NCBI GenBank assembly: GCA_046329815.1
Contig: JAXLTY010000002.1
Span: forward strand, 744,001 to 808,000
Source of the DNA: JADJSS01 sp046329815
GTDB taxonomy: Bacteria > Bacteroidota > Bacteroidia > Chitinophagales > JADIYW01
Direction of reading: 5' to 3'
Length of the DNA stretch: 64,000 nt
Position 1 is the first letter of the stretch. Every line of letters begins with the position of its first letter. Under the pieces are notes generated by a model, which saw nothing but the letters and a program-made list of their open reading frames with translations, made no database searches and was not told the DNA's origin. Positions 53,664 to 62,304 of the stretch are shown one piece after another. A program made the position numbers and the translations under genes.

Positions 53664-55487
53664 CTATTTTTGAATGGTAACCACATGCTCATCTATATTC
53701 AGTATATAGATGCCTGACGGAATGTTGTTTAATTTTAGTTCGTATTGTGTTTCGCCTGTTTTAATTAAAATATCTTCTTTGAAGATTAATTTTCCAGACA
53801 AGTCAAATACTTTTATAGAACTTGGCTTATTGTCATTAGATGTAAAGTCAATTTTAAAATTACCTGTGCTCGATGGATTCGGATAAACTTTTATCAATTC
53901 TTCATTTGCGTTATTGTGCTTAACACCTGTTACGTTTGATTTTTTGATGATAAAAGTATCTTTTATACACGTAAAATTATCTTTTACTACAACCGTGTCT
54001 GTATTCGGTGAATTACCTACAAAATTAAAATTAGATGTAGTAATTCCACCAGGCCAGCTATAATTGCCTTGCCATGATGGCGATAACAATACACTGTCAC
54101 CTTGCGGAATGGTATAAATTGTTTTTTTATTGACATCTTTCATCATGGTGAACCGATCGCGAATAACACCATCGCTGCAAACCCATTCTGCATCCAGACG
54201 ATTACCGTTTACGGTTATTGCCATGCCACCACCAATTTCTCTGTCAGAATGCACCATGCATTTTTGTGGCCATGTCAGTAAATTAATTAATGTGCCAAGT
54301 GTACCTGGTCCGACTTTTCCTGCTGAACCGACTACTGCGTAAACAGTTCCGGGTTCCTTATCTTGATTTTTTATATACGGACAAGAATTAGCTGAAGCAT
54401 CATATTTTCCGGAAGATGTTGTTTTAGTATATCTATTTAAATCAAACGATAAATAATTAGAATAATAACCATTCAAAAAATACGAACGCTCATACACGTG
54501 ACTATGTCCGCATAAAAGCAAATCAACGCCGTATCTTTCCAAAATACGAATAAAACGTTCACGTATCATGCGTAAATCCGGTTCATTTTCTGAAGAATGC
54601 GAACCTGATGTATATGGCGGATGATGCATATAAGCAATTGTCCATTTTTGTGTATTAGCAGCCAAATCTCTCTTAATCCACTCCACTTGCGGACCGCTTG
54701 TATCATATATAAAATAGCGACCTGAATCTTTACCGTAAGAATCTAAAGACAGGAAATGGATATTTGCGTAATCATACGAATAATAACGTTCGGTACCTGA
54801 AGCCACACCACCTGCTTCGCCATTTTCAGGCAATGTAAAAATGTTGTAGTAAGGAACATTGTGATCATTTTGCCTGGCACTGTTATTATCATAATCATGA
54901 TTACCAGGCGCCGGCCAAAGAACTACATTACGCAACAATGAATCCTGGTATTGCGGAAAAAAACTTTCCTGATATTGTGCATCTGAACCATTATCATATG
55001 CATTATCACCTAGCAACATCATGATATCTGTATGATTTGTTCCCATATATTGCATATAACTGTTGCGAACATTTAACTGGTTTGATGAATTATTACCGCA
55101 ATCGCCGATTGCCCAGATGCGAGTCAAACGCTCTGCACCTTTAACAGGTAATGTCGAAAAAAAATATTTGCTTCCGGCGTAGTACGTTTCGACAGTTGGC
55201 AACGATGCGCCAATCGAATAAAAATATTTTGTATCAGGATTCAAACCGGTAATTAATACATCATGTTCTGTCACCAAAGCTGCGTCAGTAGTAGTTTGAT
55301 TGAGCGTTCCATCAATTAAACCAAATTGAACTACACTGTTAGTCGCTGTATTGGTTCGCCATCTGATATGTACCGAATGTTGTGTTGCTGCATTTAAATA
55401 TGGTCCGCGTGAAACGGACGCAGAAAACATGTTTTGCATTTGTAAGAAGTAAGCAAGAAATAAGAGATAAAATGTAGAATATTTCAT
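53664..55487 (-). CDS. Secreted purple acid phosphatase-like protein with T9SS domain
   Basis: 607 residues. Signal peptide, then an FnIII-like N-terminal domain (RGPYLNAATQHSVHIRWRTN). The metallophosphatase core has the five motif blocks GDCGNNS (about 126), GDNAYDNGSD, GNHDYDNNS, MHHPPYTSG and GHSHVYERSYF, which bind the di-iron or Fe-Zn centre. The last 75 residues form a T9SS sorting domain (VYPNPSSTGNFKIDFTSN to VVTIQK). It is a paralogue of the next gene upstream and both point the same way. It probably releases phosphate from organic phosphates at the cell surface. Confidence 0.88.
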   Translation of the reverse strand: MKYSTFYLLFLAYFLQMQNMFSASVSRGPYLNAATQHSVHIRWRTNTATNSVVQFGLIDGTLNQTTTDAALVTEHDVLITGLNPDTKYFYSIGASLPTVETYYAGSKYFFSTLPVKGAERLTRIWAIGDCGNNSSNQLNVRNSYMQYMGTNHTDIMMLLGDNAYDNGSDAQYQESFFPQYQDSLLRNVVLWPAPGNHDYDNNSARQNDHNVPYYNIFTLPENGEAGGVASGTERYYSYDYANIHFLSLDSYGKDSGRYFIYDTSGPQVEWIKRDLAANTQKWTIAYMHHPPYTSGSHSSENEPDLRMIRERFIRILERYGVDLLLCGHSHVYERSYFLNGYYSNYLSFDLNRYTKTTSSGKYDASANSCPYIKNQDKEPGTVYAVVGSAGKVGPGTLGTLINLLTWPQKCMVHSDREIGGGMAITVNGNRLDAEWVCSDGVIRDRFTMMKDVNKKTIYTIPQGDSVLLSPSWQGNYSWPGGITTSNFNFVGNSPNTDTVVVKDNFTCIKDTFIIKKSNVTGVKHNNANEELIKVYPNPSSTGNFKIDFTSNDNKPSSIKVFDLSGKLIFKEDILIKTGETQYELKLNNIPSGIYILNIDEHVVTIQK

Positions 55488-55714
55488 GAGTCTGGTTTGA
55501 GTTATAAAGCTACAAAAATGTAATTACAATTAAGTGGTTTAAAATATTCGTTCACCATAAAAACAAAAAATATCTTTAATTAATTTTCATTTTTCACATT
55601 AAATACGAATAAGATTTTAAGTTATTTATGATTTCAGGCAACTTTCGAGACCGTAAAAAAAGATTTATTTTTTATATTATTTATAAATAAAATACATTAA
55701 AAAATGATTTACTC

Positions 55715-58321
55715 TTATCTTTGTATATGAATAGTTTCTCCTTCAATTTTTAACAAATAATTTCCTTTTGCAAAAGAAGCAATATTTAATTGATAATGTG
55801 CAATCCCATTTTGGATATTATAAACATCTTTATAAACTTCATTTCCCAACATATCATACAAAACAATAAAGCTATTGAGATTTTGATTAGAATAAAAATC
55901 AACATTATACAAACCATTTTTGGATGGATTTGGATACACATAAATAAATTTATTTCTAACCTGATCTTCATTATATTTAACAATATTTACAATATTGCTA
56001 TATGAACATGTTAAATCAAAATCAACTTGTTTTAATCTGTAATAATTATTTCCATAAACCGGATTTTCATGCATGAACTGATAATCATGTTTTAAAGTAG
56101 TCATTCCGTTTCCTGGTGTTTCGCCAATTTTAGTAAAATGTATTCCATCAGTTGACCATTCTATTTCAAAGGAAACATTATTTTTTTCAGATGCTGTTGA
56201 CCAAGTTAAGTTTACTTGGTATTGATTATTTAACTGAGCACTAAATGAAATTAATTCAACAGGCAACTGCAGATTTTTTGTAACGATAAAAGAGTCTTTC
56301 AAACAATTCAAATTATCTGTAACAACAACAGTATCTTTTCCAACACCGGAAGTAATGTAAGACTGATTTTTCGTAACACCTATATTGCTCCAATTATAAG
56401 AACCTATCCAGGAAGAAGACATATTTGCAGCATTTCCGGTTATAACATTTAGTATTGTTTTTTGATTTACATCTTTCATTATTGTAAACCGATCACGCAC
56501 CACGCTATCAGCACAAACCCATTCTGCGTCTAATCGATTGCCTTCAATTTTCAACACCATTGCTCCACCATTTATATTATCAGAATATGACATAGCATTA
56601 ATTGGCCAGCCGATTTGCACGCCACCAAGTTGTCCAGACGAACCTACTACTGTGTAAACGGTTCCTGTTTTTCTGGGTAAATTTTTTATGTACGGACACG
56701 AATTGACAGAGCCATCATATTTTGCAGATGAAGAATCATTGAAAGCATGCGTTGCAAAATTAAACGATGTTTCTGTACCATAATGTCCATTCAATAAATA
56801 TGAACGCTCATACACATGGCTATGGCCACATAAAATCAAATCAACACCTAATCGTTCTAAAATGCGAATAAAATTTTGTCGAATTGCCACCAAATCCGCT
56901 TCGCCTTCTGATGTGTGCGAACCCAATGTATAGGGCGGATGATGCCAATAAGCTATTGTCCATTTTTGTGTATTAGCTGCCAAATCATTTTTTATCCAAC
57001 GAACTTGAGGTCCGAGTGTGTCCCAAATTCTATACGTATTAGAATCTTTTCCATAGGAATCTAATGCTAAGAAATGAATATTTGCAAAATCAAATGAATA
57101 ATAGGCTTCAGTACCTGACGCCAAACCACCTGATTCTGCTGCGGTTGGCAGTGTAAACATATCATAATATGGAATTAAATGATCGTTTTGCCGTGCTGCC
57201 GTATTTGCATAATCATGATTGCCGGGCGAAGGCCAAAGAACTACATTTCGCAAAATTGAATCCTGATATTGCGAAAAAAAATTGCTTGTGTATTCTGCAT
57301 CTGTTCCTGAACTGTAAGCGTTATCGCCTAACAACAAAAATCCGTCCGCATGATTGGGTTGCAGATATTGCATCAATCTGTTGCGTACATTAATCTGATT
57401 TGTTGAGTTATTTCCACAATCGCCAAAAACTAAAAATCTTGATAAACGCTCGATGCCTTTTAGTGGCAGTGTATAAAAAAAATAATTTGTTCCTGTTTTT
57501 AAAGTTTGAATTGCCGGATTTGTATTTCCTACAGAGTAGTAGTATTTAGTATCATTAGTTAAACCTGTAATTGTAACATCATGTTCTGTAACCAAAGCAT
57601 TGTCTGTTATTGTTGATATTAAATTTCCATTTATTAAACCATAGTTTACTACAGAGTTTGCGGGCACATTGGTTCGCCAACGTACATGTACCGAATTTTG
57701 TGTGGCAGAATTTAAATAGGGACCACGTATTACTGCTGCATTATTTTCATTCGCAATTAATTCAAGATCAAAACTAATATCAGAACTGTTTGCTGCACTT
57801 TGATGAATTTCAACCGCAATGGTATGTGTGCCTGTAGGTAATTGTGCCACTGTTAATGTTGTAGTCTGAATGCCGTTTCCATCATCTGTGCAAGCAACAG
57901 ATGCTGGTGTATTGTATAAAGTTGTGCCTGTTGGCATATTGTTTCTGAACACTTCAATACTGTCAATATAAATAACTACGCCGTCATCACGTTTTACATT
58001 TAAGGTATAGTTTAAATAAGTAGCAGTGCTTCCAATTGTTATGTTTTTCCTGAAATAAGTAGTAATGAATTTTGTGGTGCAAGTGGAAACAGGTGTGCAA
58101 CCTGCATTTATTACAGTAGATTCATCAGAGTCGCCATAACCTAATTGACCGTTGCCACTTGCCCAACTTGTATCATTGTATGCTAATGATTTCCAAAGTT
58201 CAGCAAGATTTGAACCGTCATCTTTGTATTTCCAAACATCGCCATAATTAATTATATTAACGTTTGCATAAACGAAACAAGAATAAATTAATAAAAAAAA
58301 TAAATGTATATTTTTTTGCAT
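55715..58321 (-). CDS. Secreted purple acid phosphatase-like protein with extra N-terminal module
   Basis: 868 residues. A signal peptide is followed by an extra module of about 190 residues (NYGDVWKYKDDGSNLAELWK, then YLNYTLNVKRDDGVVIYIDS), a jelly-roll-like domain found in front of many secreted hydrolases. The FnIII-like part and the phosphatase core follow in the same order as in the paralogue (GDCGNNS, GDNAYSSGTD, GNHDYANT, WHHPPYTLG, GHSHVYERSYL). A further C-terminal beta domain (VELISFSAQLNNQYQVNLTW) precedes a T9SS sorting domain (VYPNPSKNGLYNVDFYSNQN to IHIQR). It is noticeably more AT-rich than its paralogue at 53664. Confidence 0.88.
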   Translation of the reverse strand: MQKNIHLFFLLIYSCFVYANVNIINYGDVWKYKDDGSNLAELWKSLAYNDTSWASGNGQLGYGDSDESTVINAGCTPVSTCTTKFITTYFRKNITIGSTATYLNYTLNVKRDDGVVIYIDSIEVFRNNMPTGTTLYNTPASVACTDDGNGIQTTTLTVAQLPTGTHTIAVEIHQSAANSSDISFDLELIANENNAAVIRGPYLNSATQNSVHVRWRTNVPANSVVNYGLINGNLISTITDNALVTEHDVTITGLTNDTKYYYSVGNTNPAIQTLKTGTNYFFYTLPLKGIERLSRFLVFGDCGNNSTNQINVRNRLMQYLQPNHADGFLLLGDNAYSSGTDAEYTSNFFSQYQDSILRNVVLWPSPGNHDYANTAARQNDHLIPYYDMFTLPTAAESGGLASGTEAYYSFDFANIHFLALDSYGKDSNTYRIWDTLGPQVRWIKNDLAANTQKWTIAYWHHPPYTLGSHTSEGEADLVAIRQNFIRILERLGVDLILCGHSHVYERSYLLNGHYGTETSFNFATHAFNDSSSAKYDGSVNSCPYIKNLPRKTGTVYTVVGSSGQLGGVQIGWPINAMSYSDNINGGAMVLKIEGNRLDAEWVCADSVVRDRFTIMKDVNQKTILNVITGNAANMSSSWIGSYNWSNIGVTKNQSYITSGVGKDTVVVTDNLNCLKDSFIVTKNLQLPVELISFSAQLNNQYQVNLTWSTASEKNNVSFEIEWSTDGIHFTKIGETPGNGMTTLKHDYQFMHENPVYGNNYYRLKQVDFDLTCSYSNIVNIVKYNEDQVRNKFIYVYPNPSKNGLYNVDFYSNQNLNSFIVLYDMLGNEVYKDVYNIQNGIAHYQLNIASFAKGNYLLKIEGETIHIQR

Positions 58322-58569
58322 TAAAATAATTTACTTAAAATTAATAAATTATATTGAATTAGAAATCAAATTCTTTTTACAAGTTGATTTTATGTAGTAG
58401 AAGCTGGTGCGGTTTGGCCGCACAGTATTGAAGTATTAATTTTGTATTTACACTTATACAAAAGTCATAAATTAATGAGTTATTTTCTGAATTAACTGTT
58501 TTTAGTATGTGTTAGTTTAAAAAAAAGTCCTACTTTTATATTATTATTAAACAAAAAACAATTATTACA

Positions 58570-59160
58570 ATGAAATTCTTAAAAACAAGTATCGTTGCAG
58601 CTCTCATCTTATTATTTGCTGGTACGGTGAGTGCTCAAAAAATTAAAGTTATTAGCGGTGATATTTCTGCTTTAAAATCTGAAACGTCAGTAAATACTGA
58701 ATTTACCTACGATGACAACATGCAAGTTGGTAAAAAAACGGAAAAAACTTATGTATCAGAAAAAAAATCGGATCTGAATGCAAAAGAAGCAGGTCGTGGC
58801 GATATGTGGGCTTTGGCTTGGGTTGGAGACCGTAAAGCTAGATATGAACCAAAATTCAACGAATTGTTGACTGAAAATGGTTATTCAGTTTCTGCTACTG
58901 CAAAATATACTTTGTTAATTAATACTATTGCAACTGAACCAGGTTATAATGTATATGTTTCTAAAAAAAATGCTGAAATAGATATGGAAGTTGTTGTTGT
59001 TGAAACGGCTGACAAAAGTAAAGTTGTTGCTAAAATATCTGTAATGAATGCACCAGGAAGAACATTTTGGGGCGGCGATTTAGATACAGGCGTTCGTATT
59101 CAGGAATGCTATGCAACAGCAGGAAAATATTTAGCTAAATTTTTGAAGAAAGGAAAATAG
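58570..59160 (+). CDS. Secreted protein of unknown function
   Basis: 196 residues with a signal peptide (MKFLKTSIVAALILLFAGTV, cut after SAQ). The mature part has lysine-rich strands (KKTEKTYVSEKKSDLNAKEA), GRGDMWALAWVGDRKARYEP, then VSATAKYTLLINTIATEPGY and INVYVSKKNAEIDMEVVVVE. The C-terminal part has WGGDLDTGVRIQECYATAGK. This resembles small periplasmic proteins of Bacteroidota with an anticodon-like or LpoB-like fold, but no family can be named. A symmetrical terminator follows 21 bp after the stop. Confidence 0.6.
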   Translation: MKFLKTSIVAALILLFAGTVSAQKIKVISGDISALKSETSVNTEFTYDDNMQVGKKTEKTYVSEKKSDLNAKEAGRGDMWALAWVGDRKARYEPKFNELLTENGYSVSATAKYTLLINTIATEPGYNVYVSKKNAEIDMEVVVVETADKSKVVAKISVMNAPGRTFWGGDLDTGVRIQECYATAGKYLAKFLKKGK

Positions 59161-59181
59161 AAAATTCATTTTATTAGAAAT

Positions 59182-59213
59182 AAAAAAGGGAACAACAACT
59201 TGTTCCCTTTTTT
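59182..59213. terminator. Bidirectional terminator
   Basis: AAAAAAGGGAACAA and TTGTTCCCTTTTTT pair around CAAC. It lies between the convergent genes 58570-59160 and 59234-60052 and serves both. Confidence 0.85.
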
Positions 59214-59233
59214 ATTTTAATTTATGAGTAAGC

Positions 59234-60052
59234 TTACACAAAGAAATCAGGTGTCAGTTCAGCACCCGGTTTTACTGCATACGGTTCTAAATCTGTGATT
59301 CCTTCTGATGCTAATAATTCATCATCGATAAAGAAATTTCCTGTCGATGTTTTGGCATCGCGTTTTAAAATATAATACGCAGCATCGCCCATAATTTCAG
59401 GTTTGCGCGATGAATTTGCAACGGTTTCGCCACCTAATAAATTGACAACTGCCGCAGTTGCAATCGTAGTACGCGGCCACAATGCATTCACACCTACTTT
59501 GCCTTTATATTCACCGCTTAAACCAAGCACAACCAAGCTCATTCCAAATTTTGCGATGGAATAACCAGTGTGTCCGGCAAACCAACGTTCTGTAATGGAT
59601 GTCAACGGTGGTGACAACATCAGTATTTGTGGATTTTCTGCTTTTAATAAATACGGTAAACACACTTTAGAACATAAAAAAGTACCGCGCGTATTAATGT
59701 CTTGCATCAGATCGTAACGCTTCATTTCCAATTGCGCAATTGGTGATAAATTAATAGCAGATGCATTATTGATCAGAATATCGATACCACCAAATGTATC
59801 TACGGCTTGTTTCACCGCAGCAGTTACTTCTTCTTCATTTCGTATATCACATTTGATACCTAAACCTTTGCCACCTGCTTTGGTCATATCGTCCGCAGCC
59901 GTGTAGATCGTACCGCCGAGCTTTGGATTTTCTTCTGTGCTTTTTGCAGCGATGACAATGTTTGCGCCTTCTTTTGCTAAGCGCAAACCAATGGCGTGAC
60001 CAATACCGCGCGTTCCGCCTGAAATAAATACTGTTTTGTTTTTGAATGACAT
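59234..60052 (-). CDS. Short-chain dehydrogenase/reductase (HSDL2-like)
   Basis: 272 residues of the SDR fold. NAD(P) binding by SGGTRGIGHAIGLRLAKEGA, structural INNASAINL, and the active site Ser in LMLSPPLTS and YSIAK (Tyr-x-x-x-Lys in TGYSIAKFGMSLVVLGLSGE). The insert KSTEENPKLGGTIYTAADDM near residue 38 is typical of the hydroxysteroid dehydrogenase-like protein 2 group, associated with fatty-acid metabolism. It is next to the beta-oxidation genes at 60.9 kb, though transcribed away from them. Confidence 0.85.
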   Translation of the reverse strand: MSFKNKTVFISGGTRGIGHAIGLRLAKEGANIVIAAKSTEENPKLGGTIYTAADDMTKAGGKGLGIKCDIRNEEEVTAAVKQAVDTFGGIDILINNASAINLSPIAQLEMKRYDLMQDINTRGTFLCSKVCLPYLLKAENPQILMLSPPLTSITERWFAGHTGYSIAKFGMSLVVLGLSGEYKGKVGVNALWPRTTIATAAVVNLLGGETVANSSRKPEIMGDAAYYILKRDAKTSTGNFFIDDELLASEGITDLEPYAVKPGAELTPDFFV

Positions 60053-60071
60053 ATTATTGTTTTGTTTGAGT

Positions 60072-60809
60072 TTATTTTATTTGATATTCAGATTTTACAG
60101 TAATTGAAGCTGTTTTAATTTTACTGGATGTATTAAATGAACCACCATAACTGTAATCTTCACCTGAGTTCTTTCCTGTAATCTGGAAAATTCCCATTGA
60201 TGATTTAACCAAACCATTTAGAGACGTTCCTGAATTTTTAGAAATGGTTTCAGCTCTTAGTTTAGAATCGGCAGATGCCTTTGCAAGCAGTTCTATTTTT
60301 ATGTCTTTTAATTTAGAATAATAATATCTCGGTTCTGTTGAATTCAATTCAATTCCTTGATCGATCAACTGCGCAATATCTTTATAAATACTTTCTACTT
60401 TAGCTATTTCTTTAGATTCAATCGTTACATTTTGCATTAAAACATAACCGTTAAATCGTTGTGAATATCCGCCGTTTCCGTTAGTTTCGCTCACAAAATC
60501 CTTATTAATCGTAACAGCTTTGAATGAAATTTCTTTTTCGCTGATTCCTTTTGAAAGCAAAAATGTTGTAATCTTTTTTTCGTCTTCTTTTAATGCAGAA
60601 TATGCTTCCTTCATATCCATTGATTGCCTGCTGTAACTGCCATCCCAAACAATTAAATCGCTTACAAAATCTGTTTCTGCCAAACCTGTAACAACTATAG
60701 TTTGTTGTTTTCTGTATTTATATTTATGTGCGTTACCAGCTAAATATAATCCAATAATGAATGATAAACCGATGATAATTGCAAAAAATAACTTGTTGTT
60801 GTTTTCCAT
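60072..60809 (-). CDS. SIMPL-domain (DUF541) protein
   Basis: The ATG at 60809 gives about 245 residues. One N-terminal membrane segment (LFFAIIIGLSFIIGLYLAG) is followed by the SIMPL fold: TIVVTGLAETDFVSDLIVWD, LLSKGISEKEISFKAVTINK, FNGYVLMQNVTIESKEIAKV and a C-terminal pair SGTSLNGLVKSSMGIFQITG. SIMPL proteins are periplasmic and form ring or cage assemblies of uncertain role in stress or transport. It starts divergently from the thiolase gene; the intergenic 122 bp hold the palindrome at 60879-60902. Confidence 0.75.
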   Translation of the reverse strand: MENNNKLFFAIIIGLSFIIGLYLAGNAHKYKYRKQQTIVVTGLAETDFVSDLIVWDGSYSRQSMDMKEAYSALKEDEKKITTFLLSKGISEKEISFKAVTINKDFVSETNGNGGYSQRFNGYVLMQNVTIESKEIAKVESIYKDIAQLIDQGIELNSTEPRYYYSKLKDIKIELLAKASADSKLRAETISKNSGTSLNGLVKSSMGIFQITGKNSGEDYSYGGSFNTSSKIKTASITVKSEYQIK

Positions 60810-60878
60810 ACTTATCAAAAGTAAATAAATTTTCTCAAATCTACGTTTTCAGCACCACAATCAATAACTTAACTTTCA

Positions 60879-60902
60879 ATTTACAATGCATGCATTGTAA
60901 AT
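60879..60902. promoter_or_regulatory. 24-bp perfect palindrome, likely operator
   Basis: The half-site ATTTACAATGCA is followed directly by its exact inverse. The palindrome ends 29 bp before the thiolase ATG and just upstream of TATATTTA, a possible -7 element. It is a candidate site for a TetR/FadR-like repressor of fatty-acid oxidation genes. Confidence 0.6.
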
Positions 60903-60931
60903 CTGTATATTTACTTCATAAAAAAATTAAC

Positions 60932-62209
60932 ATGCAAAAAGTAGTATTTATAGATGGTGTTCGTACACCTTTTTTGAAATCAGGTACTGATTATATGGAT
61001 CTGATGTCATACCAGTTAGGACAGTTCGCTATCAAAGGTTTATTAGATAAAACTGGTATTGATGTAAATGAAATCGACAGAGTTATTTATGGTAACGTAA
61101 TCTCAAATGTGCGTACAGAAAACGTAGCACGTGAAGCAGCTGTAACGGCTGGTATTCCTGTAAAAGCACCGGCAAGCACCGTAAAACAAGCATGTATATC
61201 AGCGAATCAGGCAATTGCAACCGCAGTAGATGCTATACAATTAGGCAGAGCCGATGTGATTGTTTCCGGCGGAACGGAATGTACGTCTGACACACCAATT
61301 GGTTACACAAAAGAAATGCGTAAAAAATTATTCGCTGCGCAAAAATTAAGTTCACCAATAGAATACGCGAAATTTGCAACAACGCTTCGTCCTGCTGATT
61401 TCTTACCGGACAGACCATCTGTTTCTGAATTTATCACAGGCAGAACAATGGGACAAGATTGCGAGATCTTAGCACAAAAATTTGGTGTAACACGCGAAGA
61501 GCAAGACAACTTTGCAGCAGCTTCACATCAAAATGCAGGAAAAGCATTTGAAGCTGGTTTGATGAATGATATTATTGATGTGCAATTGCCACCAAACTTC
61601 ACACCTATTTCTAAAGACAATGGTGTTCGCGGTGATACTACTGTTGATAAAATCTCAAAATTAAAACCTGCGTTCGATAAATATGTTGGAACAATTACTG
61701 CAGCAAACGCTTCATTCTTAACCGATGGTGCAACGGCTGTTTTATTGACTTCAGAAGACAAAGCGAAAGAATTAGGTTTAACGCCAAAAGCAGAGATTGT
61801 TGATTATGCGTTCACAGGAGCTGACTTATACGAAGAATTATTACTTGGACCTGCTTACTCTATTGCTGCTGTTTTAAAACAAACAGGTTTAACCTTAAAA
61901 GACATTGATGTATTCGAAATTCACGAAGCATTTGCCGGACAAGTATTAGCAAATTTAAAAGCGTTGGCTTCTGCTGAATGGTGCAAAAAACAATTAGGTT
62001 TAGACAAACCAGTTGGACAAATTCCAATGAGCAAAGTAAATAATTGGGGCGGCTCTTTATCTATCGGACATCCATTTGGCGCAACAGGTGGTCGTTTGTT
62101 AACCATGGCAGCCAACCGTTTACAAAAAGAAGGCGGCAAATATGCGTTATTGGCAGCTTGCGCAGCTGGCGCACATGGCCACGCAATGATTATTAAGAAG
62201 TACAGTTAA
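60932..62209 (+). CDS. fadI: Acetyl-CoA acyltransferase (3-ketoacyl-CoA thiolase)
   Basis: Last step of beta-oxidation: thiolytic cleavage of 3-ketoacyl-CoA. 425 residues from MQKVVFIDGVRTPFLKSGTD. The nucleophilic cysteine is in STVKQACISANQAIA (about residue 91), the catalytic His in EIHEAFAGQVL, and the second Cys near AACAAGAHGHAM, with GHPFGATGGRLL before it. The start at 60932 matches the family; an extension to 60779 would overlap the divergent gene. FadJ-like alpha-subunit gene follows 95 bp downstream, giving the usual FadI-FadJ arrangement; the symbol is given on that basis. Confidence 0.9.
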   Translation: MQKVVFIDGVRTPFLKSGTDYMDLMSYQLGQFAIKGLLDKTGIDVNEIDRVIYGNVISNVRTENVAREAAVTAGIPVKAPASTVKQACISANQAIATAVDAIQLGRADVIVSGGTECTSDTPIGYTKEMRKKLFAAQKLSSPIEYAKFATTLRPADFLPDRPSVSEFITGRTMGQDCEILAQKFGVTREEQDNFAAASHQNAGKAFEAGLMNDIIDVQLPPNFTPISKDNGVRGDTTVDKISKLKPAFDKYVGTITAANASFLTDGATAVLLTSEDKAKELGLTPKAEIVDYAFTGADLYEELLLGPAYSIAAVLKQTGLTLKDIDVFEIHEAFAGQVLANLKALASAEWCKKQLGLDKPVGQIPMSKVNNWGGSLSIGHPFGATGGRLLTMAANRLQKEGGKYALLAACAAGAHGHAMIIKKYS

Positions 62210-62304
62210 TAGTTATTAGATAAAAGTGATTAGGTTTTAAAACCTGATGATCATGATAATAATTAACGTATAACTATTAACCAATAACAAATAACTTTTA
62301 TAAA

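Noticed and set aside
60779..60931. An N-terminal extension of the thiolase
   Set aside because: It would overlap the divergent gene and the palindrome, and the family starts at MQKVVFIDG.
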